Below are positions 20,044-33,390 of a stretch of 64,000 bases of DNA, one piece after another. Under the pieces are notes generated by a model, which worked only from the letters and a program-made list of their open reading frames with translations, was not told the DNA's origin and searched no databases. The DNA is from Triticum aestivum (lineage: Eukaryota > Streptophyta > Magnoliopsida > Poales > Poaceae), in NCBI RefSeq assembly GCF_018294505.1, contig NC_057814.1, positions 40,706,398 to 40,770,397 of the forward strand. The letters are read 5' to 3'. The translations under genes and the position numbers were made by a program. Position 1 is the first letter of the stretch; every line of letters starts with the position of its first letter.

Positions 20044-22570
20044 TAATTCCTGCTCGTCCTCGAGTAGGTAATTGATAAAAACAGAATTTTTGATGCGGAG
20101 TGCTACTTGGCATAATTTCAATGTAATTCTTCTTAATTGTGGTATGAATATTCAGATCCGAAAGATTCAAGACAAAAGTTTAATGTTGACATAAAAATAA
20201 TAATACTTCAAGCATACTAACAAAGCAATTATGTCTTCTCAAAATAACATGGTGAGTGAGTAGGGATTGCCATGCAACGGATGCACTAGAGCTATAAGTA
20301 TATGAAAGCTTAACAAAAGAAACTAAGTGGGTGTGCATCCAACTCGCTTGCTCACGAAGACCTAGGGCATTTTGAGGAAGCCCCTCATTGGAATATACAA
20401 GCCAAGTTCTATAATGAAAAATTCCCACTAGTATATGAACGTGACAAAATGAGAGACTCTCTATCATGAAAATCATGGTGCTACTTTGAAGCACAAGTGT
20501 GGTAAAAGGATAGTAACTTTGTCCCTTCTCTCTTTTTCTCTTATTTTTTTATTTGGGCCTTTTCCCTTTTTTTATGCCCTCTTTTTAATTATTATTTATT
20601 TTTTACTATTTTTCGTCCGGAGTCTCATCCCGACTTGTGGGGGAATCATAGTCTCCATCATCCTTTCCACACTTAGGACAATGCTCTAAAAATGATGATC
20701 ATCACACTTTTATTTTCGTACAACTCAACAATTACAACTCGATACTTAGAACAAAATATGACTCTATATGAATGCCTCCGGCGGTGTACCGGGATATGCA
20801 ATGAATCAAGAGTGACATGTATGAAAGAATTATGAACGGTGGCTTTGCCACAAATACGATGTCAACTGCATGATCATGCAAAGCAATATGACAATGATGG
20901 AGTGTGTCATAATAAACGGAACGGTGGAAAGTTGCATGGCAATATATCTCGGAATGGCTATGGAAATGCCATGATAGGTAGGTATGGTGGATTTTTTGAG
21001 GAAGGTTTATGGTGGGTGTATGATACCGGCGAAAAGTGTGCAGTATTAGAGAGGCTAGCAATGGTGGAACGAAAAAGAGTGCGTATAATCCATGGACTCA
21101 ACATTAGTCATAAAGAACTCATATACTTATTGCAAAAATCTACAAGTTATCAAAGCAAAGTATTACGCGCATGCCCCTAGGGGGATAGATTGGTAGGAAA
21201 AGACCATCGCTCGTCCCCGACCGCCACTCATAAGGAAGACAATCAATAAATAAATTATGCTCCGACTTCATCACATAACGGTTCACCATACGTGCATGCT
21301 ACGGGAATCACAAACTTTAACACAAGTATCTCTCAAATTCACAACTACTCAACTAGCATGACTCTAATATCACCATCTTTATATCTCAAGTCAATTATTA
21401 AGCATCAAACTTTTCTTAGTATTCAACACACTCATAAGAAAGTTTTTACTAATCTTGAGTACCAAGCATATTAGGATTATTTAAGCAAATTACCATGCTA
21501 TTTAAGACTCTCAAAATAATCTAAGTGAAGCATGAGAGATCAATAGTTTCTATAAAAAAAATCCACCATTGTGCTCTAAAAGATATAAGTGAAGCACTAG
21601 AGCAAAACTATATAACTCAAAAGATATAAGCGAAGCACATAGAGTATTCTAACAAATTCCAAATCATGTATGGCTCTCTCAAAAGGTGTGTACAGCAAGG
21701 ATGATTGTGGTAAACTAAAAAGCAAAGACTCAAATCATACAAGACGCTCCAAGCAAAACACATATCATGTGGTGAATAAAAATATAGCTCCAAGTAAAGT
21801 TACCGATGGAAGTAGACGAAAGAGGGGATGCCTTCCGGGGCATCCCCAAGCTTTTGCTTTATGGTATCCTTGGATTATCGTGGGGGTGCCATGGGCATCC
21901 CCAAGCTTAGGCTCTTGCCACTCCTTGTTCCATAATCCATCTAATCTTTCACCCAAAACTTGAAAACTTCACAACACAAAACTCAACAAAAAATCTCGTG
22001 AGCTCCGTTAGCGAAAGAAAACAAAAGACCACTTCAAGGTACTGTAATGAACTCATTCTTTATTTATATTGGTGCTAAACCTACTGTATTCCAACTTCTC
22101 TATGGTTTATAAACTATTTTCCTAGCCATAGATTCATCAAAATAAGCAAACAACACACGAAAAAAGAATCTGTCAAAAACAGAACAGTCTGTAGTAATCT
22201 GTAACTAATGCAAACTTCTCGAACTCCAAAAAATCAGCCAAAATAGGACGACCTAGACAATTTGTTTATTGATCAGCAGAAATTGGAATCAGTATTTTAT
22301 CACATTCTGGTTATTTTTAATAATTATTTTCGTGAACAGAAAGTTTCATGAAATTACAGCAAGATCAAATAACTATCATCCAAGAAGATCCTATAGGTTT
22401 AACTTGGCAAAAACACTAATTAAAACATAAAAACACATCTAACCAGAGGCTAGAACACATATTTATTCCTAAACAGAAGCAAAAAGCAAAAAACTAAAAA
22501 TAAAATTGGGTTGCCTCCCAACAAGCGCTATCGTTTAACGCCTCTAGCTAGGCATAAAAGCAAGGATAGA
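20044..22570 (-). other. Long 3' non-coding region of the gypsy, in place of pol
   Basis: About 2.5 kb between protease and PPT contains no pol domain. It is conserved with the fragment at 10201-12233, though about 285 bp near 20252 is deleted relative to that copy. Two extra PPT-like AAGCTTGGGGATGC motifs (minus strand) occur at about 21840-21853 and 21895-21908. Confidence 0.75.
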
Positions 22571-22571
22571 T

Positions 22572-23218
22572 CTAGGTATTGCCATCTTTCGTAGGCAATC
22601 CATAAGTGGCTCTCATGATAGATTCATATGGTAATTTTATTTTCTTCCTAGGGAAGTGTTCCATGCCTTTCTTTAATGTAAATTGGAATCTAATATTCCC
22701 TTCCTTCATATCAATAATTGCACCAATCGTTCTAAGGAAAGGTCTACCAAGAATAATAGGACATGAAGGATTGCAGTCTATGTCAAGAACAAGAAAATCT
22801 ACGGACACATAGTTCCTATTTGCAACAATAAGAACATCATTAATTCTTCCCATAGGTTTCTTAATAGTGGAATCCGCAAGGTGCAAGTTTAGAGAGCAAT
22901 CATCAAATCACGGAAATCTAGAAAATCGCACAAAGTTTTGGGAATAGTGGAAACACTAGCACCCAAATCACATAAAGCATAGAACTCATGATCCTTAATC
23001 TTAATTTTAATAGTAGGTTCCCACTCATCATAAAGTTTTCTAGGGATAGAAACTTCCAACTCAAGCTTTTTTTCATAAGATTGTATCAAGGCATCAACGA
23101 TATGTTTGGTAAAAGCTTTATTTTGACTATAAGCATGAGGAGAATTTAGCACGGATTGCAACAAGGAAATACAATCTATCAAAGAGAAATTATCATAATT
23201 AAATTCCTTGAAATCCAA
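22572..23218 (-). pseudogene. Gypsy aspartic protease, frameshifted
   Basis: Two minus-strand frames make up the domain. 22889-23218 contains EFYALCDLGASVSTIPKTL, the Athila-type active-site loop with DLGAS in place of DTGAS. 22572-22886 contains FLVLDIDCNPSCPIILGRPF and LRTIGAIIDMKEGNIRF, the C-terminal ILGRPFL signature. A frame break lies near 22887. The protease would cleave the Gag polyprotein in particles. No reverse transcriptase follows. Confidence 0.8.
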
Positions 23219-23279
23219 AATAGTGGGTTTATTAATATCTAGCGTTTTGATTTCTTCAATCCCACTTTTATCAATTTTA

Positions 23280-24484
23280 GCGTCAAGATCTAAAAACTCC
23301 GAATTTTTGAACGCCTTCTAGGTAAAGGTGGATCATATTCAGTCTCATCATTATCAAGATTCATATTGCAAAACAAAGATTTAATAGGGGACACATCAAT
23401 AACTTTTAGATCTTCATCTTTATTTTCATAGGAATTTGAAGAACACGTTTTCATCAAGCAACCTTTCTTAGCACGCATCCTAGCGGTTCTTTCTTTGCAC
23501 TCATCAATGGAAATTCTCATGGCTTTGAGAGACTCATTGATATCATGCTTTGGAGAAATAGATCTAAGTTTTAAAGAATCAACATCAAGATAAATTGTAT
23601 CAACGTTCCTAGCCAATTCATCAACTTTAAGCAATTTCTCTTCAAGCAAAGCATTGAAATTCTTTTGTGAATTCATAAACTCTTTAACACTAGTCTCAAA
23701 TTCAGAGGGCATCTTATTAAAATTTCCATAAGAGTTGTTGTAGGAATTACCATAATTATTAGAGGAATTGCTAGGATAAGGCCTAGGATGAAAGTTTCCT
23801 CTATACGCGTTGTTACCAAAATTATTCCTACCAACAAAATTCACATCCATAGATTCATTATTATTCTCAATCAAAGTAGACAAAGGCATATCATTAGGAT
23901 CAGAAGAGACACTCTTAGTAGCAAATAATTTCATAAGTTCATCCATCTTTCCACTCAAAATATTAATTTCTTCTATCGCATGCACTTTTTTATTAGTAGA
24001 TCTTTCAGTGTGCCATTGAGAATAATTAACCATAATATTATCTAGGAGTTTAGTAGCTTCTCCTAAAGTGATTTCCATAAAAGTGCCTCCCGCGGCCGAA
24101 TCTTAATGATTTCTAGAAGCAAAATTCAATCCGGCATAATTTTTTTGTATAATCATCCACAAGTTCAAACCATGTGTAGGGCAATTACGTATCATTAATT
24201 TCATCCTCTCCCAAGCCTGTGCAACATGTTCATGATCAAGTTGCTTCAAATTCATAATATCATTTCTAAAAGAGATGATCTTAGCGGGAGGAAAATATTT
24301 AGAGATAAAAGCATCTTCGCACTTATTCCATGAATCAATACTATTTTTAGACGAAGACGAAAACCAAGCTTTAGCACAATCTCTAAGCGAAAAAGGAAAT
24401 ATCTTCAATTTAACAATATCATTGTCCACATCTTTCTTCTTTTGCATATCACACAAATCAACGAAGCTATTTAGATGAGTAGCG
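23280..24484 (-). pseudogene. Gypsy gag, main part (interrupted by Copia B)
   Basis: 24103-24456 encodes the Retrotrans_gag core: KLKIFPFSLRDCAKAWFSS, DAFISKYFPPAKI and LDHEHVAQAWERMK. A stop follows, then 23290-24078 continues with an Asn/Gly/Tyr-rich segment (NSSNNYGNSYNNSYGNF) and a charged, partly helical region. Gag forms the cytoplasmic particle that packages element RNA. Its amino terminus lies beyond the Copia at 33005-33171. Confidence 0.82.
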
Positions 24485-24489
24485 GCATC

Positions 24490-26239
24490 TGTTGGAAATT
24501 TGCCCTAGAGGCAATAATAAAATGGTTATTATTGTATTTCCTTGTTCATGATAATTGTCTATTGTTCATGCTATAATTGTATTAACTGGAAACCGTAATA
24601 CATGTGTGAATACATAGACCACAACATGTCCCTAGTAAGCCTCTAGTTGACTAGCTTTTTGATCAATAGATAGTTATGGTTTCCTGACCATGGACATTGG
24701 ATATCATTGATAACGGGATCACATCATTAGGAGAATGATGTGATGGACAAGACCCAATCCTAAGCATAGCACTAGATCGTGTAGTTCGTTTGCTAAGAGC
24801 TTTTCTAATGTCAAGTATCGTTTCCTTAGACCATGAGATTGTGCAACTCCCGGATACTGTAGGAATGCTTTGGGTGTACCAAACGTCACAACGTAACTGG
24901 GTGGCTATAAAGGTGCACTACAGGTATCTCCGAAAGTGTCTGTTGGGTTGGCACGAATCGAGACTAGGATTTGTCACTCCGTATGACGGAGAGGTATCTC
25001 TGGGCCCACTCGGTAATGCATCATCATAATGAGCACAATGTGACTAATGAGTTAGCCACGGGATCATGCGTTACGGAACGAGTAAAGAGACTTGCCGGTA
25101 ACGAGATTGAACGAGGTATTGGGATACCGACGATCAAATCTCGGGCAAGTAACATACTCATAGACAAAGGGAACTGTATACGGGATTGATTGAATCCCAG
25201 ACATCGTGGTTCATCCGATGAGATCATCGTGGTACATGTGGGAGCCAATATGGGTATCCAGATCCCGCTATTGGTTATTGGCCGGAGAGGTGTCTCGGTC
25301 ATGTCTGCATGGTTCCCGAACCCGTAGTGTCTACACACTTAAGGTTCGGTGACGCTAGAGTTGTTATGGGAAATAGTATGTGGTTACAGAATGTTGTTCG
25401 GAGTCCCGGATGAGATCCCGGACATCACGAGGAGTTCCGGAATGGTCCTGCGGTGAAGATCGATATATTGGACGAAGAGGATTGGAGTCCGGAAGTGTTC
25501 CGGGGGTACCGGGCTATGGCCACCATGACCGAAAGGTGTTTCGGGAGCCCCGGCAAGTGTTGGAGGGCCTCATGGGCCAAAGGGGAAGGGGCAAACCAGC
25601 CCACTAATGGGTGGTGCGCCCCCCACACCCTTTCCCACGTTACTTGGGGAGGTGGGGCGCCTCCACCTGGCTTGGGAGGCAAGCCTGCACCTGCTTGGCT
25701 TTGGGGGCAAGTCTCCATAGGATTTTCCCTAGGGACATCCAATCTGCTTGGCCGCCGCCCCTAGGGGAAACCCTAGGGCGCCTCCCCCTCTCCCCTTGCC
25801 CCTATATATATTGGAGGGGTGGAGGGCAGCCGCACCTCTTCCCGGGCGCAGCCCTCCCTCCTCATACACCTCCTCCTCCTCCTCCGTAGTGCTTAGCGAA
25901 GCTCTGCCGGAGAACCACGAGCTCCATTGCCACCACGCCGTTGTGCTGCTGGAGTTCTCCCTCAACTTCTCCTCTCCCCTTGCTGGATCAAGAAGGAGGA
26001 GACGTCCCCGGGCTGTACGTGTGTTGAACGCGGAGGCGCCGTCCGTTCGGCGCTAGATCGGATCTTCCACGATTTGAATCGCTGCGAGTACAACTCCATC
26101 AACCGCGTTCTTGTAACGCTTCCGCTTAGCGATCTTCAAGGGTATGAAGATGCACTCCCTCTCTCTCGTTGCTAGCATCTCCTAGATTGGTCTTGGTGAC
26201 ACGTAGGAAAATTTTGAATTATTGCTACGTTCCCCAACA
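24490..26239 (+). repeat. 5' LTR of Copia B
   Basis: Pairs with 31256-33004 with few differences by eye. The TATA box CCCTATATATATTGG lies near 25800. Open frames within the LTR (for example 25453-25764 and 25729-25965) are proline/glycine-rich chance frames of the LTR promoter and leader. Confidence 0.93.
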
Positions 26240-29200
26240 GTGGCATCATGAGCCAAGTTTATGCGTAGATTCTATGCACGAGTAGAACGCAAAGTAGTTG
26301 TGGGCGATGATTTGTTCAATTTGCTTACCGTTACTAGTCTTATCTTGATTCGGCGGCATTGTGGGATGAAGCGGCCCGGACCGACCTTACACGTACACTT
26401 ACGTGAGACAGGTTCCACCGACTGACATGCACTTGATGCATAAGGTGGCTAGCGGGGGTCTGTCTCTCCCACTTTAGTCGGATCGGATTCGATGAAGAGG
26501 GTCCTTATGAAGGGTAAATAGCAATTGGCATATCACCGTTGTGGCTTTTGTGTAGGTAAGAAACGTTCTTGCTAGAAACCCATAGCAGCCACGTAAAACA
26601 TGCAACAACAATTAGAGGACGTCTAACTTGTTTTTGCAGGGTATGCTATGTGATGTGATATGGCCAAAAGGATGTGATGAATTATATATGTGATGTATGA
26701 GATTGATCATGTTCTTGTAATAGGAATCACGACTTGCATGTCGATGAGTATGACAACCGGCAGGAGCCATAGGAGTTGTCTTAATTTATTGTATGACCTG
26801 CGTGTCAATGAAAACGCCATGTAATTACTTTACTTTATTGCTAACCGTTAGCCATAGTAGTAGAAGTAATATTTGGCGAGACAACTTCATGAAGACACGA
26901 TGATGGAGATCATGGTGTCATGCCGGTGACGAAGGTGATCATGCCGCGCCTCGAAGATGGAGATGAAAGGCGCAAGATGATATTGGCCATATCATGTCAC
27001 TTTATGATTTGCATGTGATGTTTGTCATGTTTACATCTTATTTGCTTAGAATGACGGTAGCATAAATAAGATGATCCCTCTCTAAAATTTCAAGAATGTG
27101 TTCCCCCTAACTGTGCACCGTTGTGAAGGTTCGTTGTTTCGAAGCACCACGTGATGATCGGGTGTGATAGATTCTAACATTCGCATACAACGGGTGTAAG
27201 CCAGATTTACACATGCGAAACACTTAGGTTGACTTGACGAGCCTAGCATGTACAGACATGGCCTCGGAACGCAAGAGACCGAAAGGTCGAACATGAGTCG
27301 TATAGAAGATACGATCAACATGGAGATGTTCACCGTTGATGACTAGTCCGTCTCACATGATGATCGGACACGGCCTAGTCGATTCGGATCATGTATCACT
27401 TAGATGACTAGAGGGATGTCTATCTAAGTGGGAGTTCATTAAATAATCAGATGAACTTAATTATCATGAACATAGTCAAAAGGTGTTTGCAAATTATGTC
27501 ATAGCTTACGCTTTACTTCTACTGTTTAAGATATGTTCCTAGAGAAAAATTTAGTTGAAAGTTGACAGTAGCAATTATGCGGACTGGGTCCGTATATTGA
27601 GGATTGTCCTCATTGCTGCACAGAAGGCTTATGTCCTTAATGCACCGCTCGGTGTGCTGAACCTCGAGCGTCGTTTGTGGATGTTGCGAACATCTGACAT
27701 ACACGTTTTGATGACTACGTGATAGTTCAGTGCGTAATGTTAAAACGGTATAGAATTGAGGCACCGAAGATGTTTTTGAAACGTCGCCGAACATATGAGA
27801 TGTTCCAACGACTGAAATTGGGATTTCAGACTAGTGCCCATGTCAAGAGGTATAAGACCTCTGACAAGTTTCTTAAGCCTGCAAACTAAGGGAGAAAAGC
27901 TCAATCATTGAGCATGTGCTCAGATTGTCTAAGTACTACAATCGCTTGAATCGAGTGGGAGTTAATCTTCCAGATGAGATAGTGATGGTTCTCCAAAATC
28001 ACTGCCACCAAGCTACTAGAGCTTCGTGATGAACTATAACAAATCAGGGATAGATATGATGATCCTTGAGCTATTCGCGATGTTTGACACCACGAAAGTA
28101 GAAATCAAGTAGGAGCATCAATTGTTGATGGTTAGTAAAACCACTAGTTTCAAGAAGGGCAAGGGAAAGAGGGGATACTTCATGAAACGGCAAATCAGTT
28201 GCTGCTCTAGTGAAGAAACCCATGGTTGAACCCAAACCCGAGACTAAGTGCTTCTGTAATGAGGGGAACGGTCACTGAAGCAGAACTACCCTAGATACTT
28301 GGTAGATGAGAAGGTAGGCAAGGTCGACAGAAGTATATTGGATATACATTATATTAATGTGTACTTTACTAGTACTCCTATTAGCACCAGGGTATTAGAT
28401 ACCGGTTCGGTTGCTAAGTGTTAGTAACTCGAAATAAAAGCTGCGGAATAAACGGAGACTAGCTAAAAGTGAGATGACGATATGTGTTGGAAGTGTTTCC
28501 AAGGTTGATGTGATCAAGCATCGCATGCTCCCTCTACCATCGAGATTGGTGTTAAACCTAAATAATTGTTATTTGGTGTTTACGTTGAGCATAGACATGA
28601 TTGGATTATGATGTTCATTTAAGAAGAATAATGGTTACTCTTTTTATTTGAATAATACCTTCAATGGTCTTGCACCTAAAATAAATGGTTTATTGAATCT
28701 CGATCGTAGTGATACACATGTTCATGCCAAAAGATATAAGATAGTAATGATAGTACCACATACTTGTGGCACTGCTATTTGAGTCATATTGGGATAAAAC
28801 GCATGTCTATTAGTATATATGCATGAAGAAAGTCCATACAGATGGATCGTTTAGACTCACTTGATTTTGAATCACTTGAGACATGCAAATCATACCACAT
28901 GGGCAAGATGACTGAAAGGCCTCGTTTTCAGTAAGATGGAACAAGAAAGCAACTTGTTGGAAGTAATACATTTTGATGTGTGCAGTCCAATGAGTGTTGA
29001 GGCATGCAGTGGATATCGTTATGTTCTTGCTTCACAAATGATTTGAGTAGATGCTGAGTATATTTACTTGATGAAACACAAGTCTGAATTATTGAAAGGT
29101 TCAAGTAATTTCAGAGTGAAGTTGAAGATCGTCATGACAAGAGGATAAAATGTCTGTGATATGATCATAGAGATGAATATCTTAGTTACGAGTTTGGCAC

Positions 29201-31255
29201 ACAATTAAGAAATTGTGGAAATTGTTTCACGACCAATACCGCCTGGAACACCATAGTGTGATGGTGTGTCCGAACATCATAACTGCACCTATTGGATATG
29301 GTGCATACCATGATGTCTCTTATCGAATTACACTATCGTTTATGGGTTAGGCATTAGAGACAACCGCATTCACTTTAAATAGGGCACCACGCAATTCCGT
29401 TGAGACGACACCATATGAACTATGGTTTAGAGAAACCTAAGCTGTCGTTTCTTAAAAGTTTGGGGCTGCGACGCTTATGTGGAAAAGTTTCGGGCTGATA
29501 AGCTCGAACCCAAAGTGGATAAATGCATCTTCATAGAATACCCAAAACAGTTGGGTATACCTCCTATTTCAGATCCGGAAGCAAAGTGATTGTTTCTAGA
29601 AATAGGTCCTTTCTCGAGGAAAAGTTTCTCTCGAAAGAATTGAGTGGGAGGATGGTGGAGACTTGATGAGGTTATTGAACCATGACTTCAACTAGTGTGT
29701 AGCAGGGCACAGGAAGTTGTTCCTGTGGCACCTACACCAATTGAAGTGGAAGCTTATGATAGTGATCATGAAACTTCGGATCAAGTCACTACCAAACCTC
29801 GTAGGACGACAAGGATGCATGCTACTTCAGAGTGGTACGTAATCCTGTCTTGGAAGTCATGTTGCTAGACAACAATGAACCTACGAGCTATGGAGAAGCG
29901 ATGATGGGCCCGGATTCCGACGAATGGCTCGAGGCCATAAAATCCGAGAGGATCCATGTATAAAAACAAAGTGTAGACTTTGGAAGAACTACTTGATGGT
30001 CGTAAGGCTGTTGGGTGCAGATGGATTTTAAAAGGAAGACAGACAATGATGGTAAGTGTCACCATTAAGAAAGCTCGACTTGTCGTTAAGATGTTTTCCA
30101 GCAAGTTCAAGGAGTTGACTGCGATGAGACTTTCTCACTCGTAGCGATGCTATGAGTCTGTTGTAATTATATTAGCAGTTACTGCATTATTTATGAAATC
30201 TTGCAGATAGGATGTCAAAACATTGTTTCCTCGACGATTTTCTTGAGGAAAGGTTGTATGTGATACAACCAGAAGGTTTTGTCAATCCTGAAAGATGCTA
30301 ACAAGTATGCAAAGCTCCAGCAATCCTTCTAAGGATTGGAGTAAGCATCTCGGAGTTGGAATGTACGCTTTGATGAGATGATCAAAGATTTTGGGTTTTT
30401 ACAAAGTTTATGAGAAACTTGTATTTCCAAAGAAGTGAGTGGGAGCACTATAGAATTTCTGATGAGTATATGTTGTTGACATATTGTTGATCAGAAATGA
30501 TGTAGAATTTCTGGAAAACATACAGGGTTATTTGAAAAGTGTTTTTCAATGCAAAACCTGGATTAAGCTACTTGAACATTGAGCATCAAGATCTATAAGG
30601 ATAGATCGAAAACGCTTAATAGTACTTTCAAATGAATGCATACCGTGACAGGATTTTGAAGGAGTTCAAAATAGATCAGCAAAGAAGGAGTTCTTGGCTG
30701 TGTTACAAGGTGTGAGTATTGAGTAAGACTCAAGACCTGACCACGGCAGAAGAGAGAGAAAGGACGAAGGTCGTCCCCTATGCTTTAGACGTAGGCTCTA
30801 CAGTATGCTATGCTGTGTACCGCACCTGAAGTGTACCTTGCCATGAGTCAGTCAAGGGGTACAAGAGTGATCCAGGAATGGATCACATGATAGCGGTCGA
30901 ACTTATCCTTAGTAACTAGTGGACTAAGGAATTTTCTCGATTATGGAGGTGGTGAAAGAGTTCGTCGTAAAGGGTTGCGTCGATGCAAACTTTGACACTA
31001 TCCGGATGACTCTGAGTAGTAAACCGGATTCGTATAGTAGAGCAGTTATTTGGAATAGCTCCAAGTAGCGCGTGGTAGCTGCATCTACAAGATGACATAG
31101 AGATTTGTAAAGCACACACGGATCTGAAAGGTTCAGACCCGTTGACTAGTAACCTCTCTCACAAGCGAGATATGAACAAACCCCATGGGTGTTGGATTCA
31201 TTACAATCACATAGTGATGTGAACTAGATTATTGACTCTAGTGCAAGTGGGAGAC
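26240..31255 (+). pseudogene. Copia B gag-pol interior, heavily degenerated
   Basis: Remnants follow the Copia order: gag (about 27540-28190), a damaged zinc-knuckle region (about 28240-28300), protease (LDTGSVA near 28397), integrase (about 28780-29420), reverse transcriptase (about 29900-30560) and RNase H traces (about 30900-31120). Stops and frameshifts are dense; no plus-strand frame of useful length survives. The leader keeps a likely GTAGGTAAG donor (near 26552) and a TTTTTGCAG acceptor (26631-26639). The PPT is at 31245-31255. It could only move with proteins from another element. Confidence 0.85.
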
Positions 31256-33004
31256 TGTTGGAAATATGCCCTAGAGGCAATAATAAAATGGTTATTATTG
31301 TATTTCCTTGTTCATGATAATTGTCTATTGTTCATGCTATAATTGTATTAACTGGAAACCGTAATACATGTGTGAATACATAGACCACAACATGTCCCTA
31401 GTAAGCCTCTAGTTGACTAGCTCGTTGATCAATAGATGGTTATGGTTTCCTGACCATGGACATTGGATGTCATTGATAACGGGATCACATCATTAGGAGA
31501 ATGATGTGATGGACAAGACCCAATCCTAAGCATAGCACAAGATCGTGTAGTTCGTTTGCTAAGAGCTTTTCTAATGTCAAGTATCGTTTCCTTAGACCAT
31601 GAGATTGTGCAACTCCCGGATACCGTAGGAATGCTTTGGGTGTACCAAACGTCACAACGTAACTGGGTGGCTATAAAGGTGCACTACAGGTATCTCCGAA
31701 AGTGTCTGTTGGGTTGGCACGAATCGAGACTGGGATTTGTCACTCCGTATGACGGAGAGGTATCTCTGGGCCCACTCGGTAATGCATCATCATAATGAGC
31801 TCAATGTGACTAATGAGTTAGCCACGGGATCATGCGTTACGGAACGAGTAAAGAGACTTGCCGGTAACGAGATTGAACGAGGTATTGGGATACCGACGAT
31901 CGAATCTCGGGCAAGTAACATACCGATAGACAAAGGGAATTGTATACGGGATTGATTGAATCCCCGACATCGTGGTTCATCCGATGAGATCATCGTGGAA
32001 CATGTGGGAGCCAATATGGGTATCCAGATCCCGCTATTGGTTATTGGCCGGAGAGGTGTCTCGGTCATGTCTGCATGGTTCCCGAACCCGTAGGGTCTAC
32101 ACACTTAAGGTTCGGTGACGCTAGAGTTGTTATGGGAAATAGTATGTGGTTACCGAAGGTTGTTCGGAGTCCCGGATGAGATCCCGGACATCACGAGGAG
32201 TTCCGGAATGGTCCGGCGGTGAAGATCGATATATTGGACGAAGGGTATTGGAGTCCGGAAGTGTTCCGGGGGTACCAGGCTATGGCCAGCATGACCGAAA
32301 GGTGTTTCGGGAGCCCCGGCAAGTGTTGGAGGGCCTCATGGGCCAAAGGGGAAGGGGCAAACCAGCCCACTAAGGGGTGGTGCGCCCCCACACCCTTTCC
32401 CACGTTACTTGGGGAGGTGGGGCGCCTCCACCTGGCATGGGAGGCAAGCCTCCACCTGCTAGGCTTGGGGGCAAGTCTCCCTAGGATTTTCCCTAGGGAG
32501 ATCCAATCTGCTTGGCCGCCGCCCCTAGGGGAAACCCTAGGGCGCCTCCCCCTCTCCCCTTGCCCCTATATATAGTGGAGGGGTGGGAGGGCAGCCGCAC
32601 CTCTTCCCTGGCGCAGCCCTCCCTCCTCATACACCTCCTCCTCCTCCTTCGTAGTGCTTAGCGAAGCTCTGCCGAAGAACCACGAGCTCCATTGCCACCA
32701 CGCGGTCGTGCTGCTGGAGTTCTCCCTCAACTTCTCCTCTCCCCTGGCTGGATCAAGAAGGAGGAGACGTCCCCGGTCTGTACGTGTGTTGAACGTGGAG
32801 ACGCCGTCCGTTCGGCGCTAGATCGGATCTTCCGCGATTTGAATCGCTACGAGTACGACTCCATCAACCGCGTTCTTGTAACGCTTCCGCTTAGCGATCT
32901 TCAAGGGTATGAAGATGCACTCCCTCTCTCTCGTTGCTAGCATCTCCTAGATTGGTCTTGGTGACACGTAGGAAAATTTTGAATTATTGCTACGTTCCCC
33001 AACA
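31256..33004 (+). repeat. 3' LTR of Copia B
   Basis: Near-identical to 24490-26239, with the same TG start and CA end. The TATA is near 32567 (CCCTATATATAGTGG). Confidence 0.93.
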
Positions 33005-33171
33005 ACATCTTCACTAGGAAGGCCGGCGAATTGATCTTTCATGACAAGATTCAACAAAGCAGCATTGATTTCACAAGATTCAGTATTGGTAAGAGGAGCA
33101 ATTGGAGTGCTAAGGAATCATTATTGTTGGTATTGGTAAAGTCACATAATTTGGTATTATCTTGAGCCATC
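33005..33171 (-). pseudogene. Gypsy gag, amino-terminal piece
   Basis: The likely start ATG is at 33171 (MAQDNTKLCDFTNTNNNDSL). The frame then shifts near 33108; the downstream frame reads NLVMKDQFAGLPSED up to the Copia B insertion. The upstream leader (33172-33360) is non-coding. Confidence 0.75.
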
Positions 33172-33362
33172 GTGACAAACAAGCAATCCAACACACGAGC
33201 AAACAAAAGGCAAGCAAAAAAGAGGCAAACGGAAAAAAAGGGAGAATAAAACGGCAAGGGTGAAGTGGGGGAGAGGAAAACGAGAGACAAATGGCAAATA
33301 ATGTAATGCGGGAGATAAGGGATTGTGATGGGTACTTGGTATGTTGACTTTTGCGTAGACCT

Positions 33363-33380
33363 CCCCGGCAACGGCGCCAG
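33363..33380 (-). promoter_or_regulatory. Primer binding site for tRNA-Asp
   Basis: The plus strand reads CCCCGGCAACGGCGCCA, the 3' end of plant tRNA-Asp including CCA, so the minus strand is perfectly complementary over 17 bases. It lies about 10 bases inside the 5' LTR. Confidence 0.85.
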
Positions 33381-33390
33381 AAATCCTTCT

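Larger units (their letters stand above)
24490..33004 (+). mobile_element. Copia B: Angela/WIS/BARE-like retrotransposon inserted in the gypsy gag
   Basis: LTRs of about 1.75 kb (24490-26239, 31256-33004) start TGTTGGAAAT and end GTTCCCCAACA. Flanks are GCATC (24485-24489) and ACATC (33005-33009), a 5-bp TSD with one mismatch. Removing it rejoins the gag frame around residues PSEDA and THLNSF. A tRNA-iMet-like primer site (GTGGCATCATGAGCC) follows the left LTR, and a PPT (AAGTGGGAGAC) precedes the right. The interior is coding-dead. Confidence 0.93.

Noticed and set aside
25425..25965. Proline/glycine-rich frames of 78-105 codons
   Set aside because: They lie inside the LTR promoter and leader of Copia B and recur in its other LTR, with indels breaking the frame.
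33363..33380. tRNA-Asp gene fragment
   Set aside because: Only the 3' acceptor end is present and it sits at the expected primer-site position next to an LTR.
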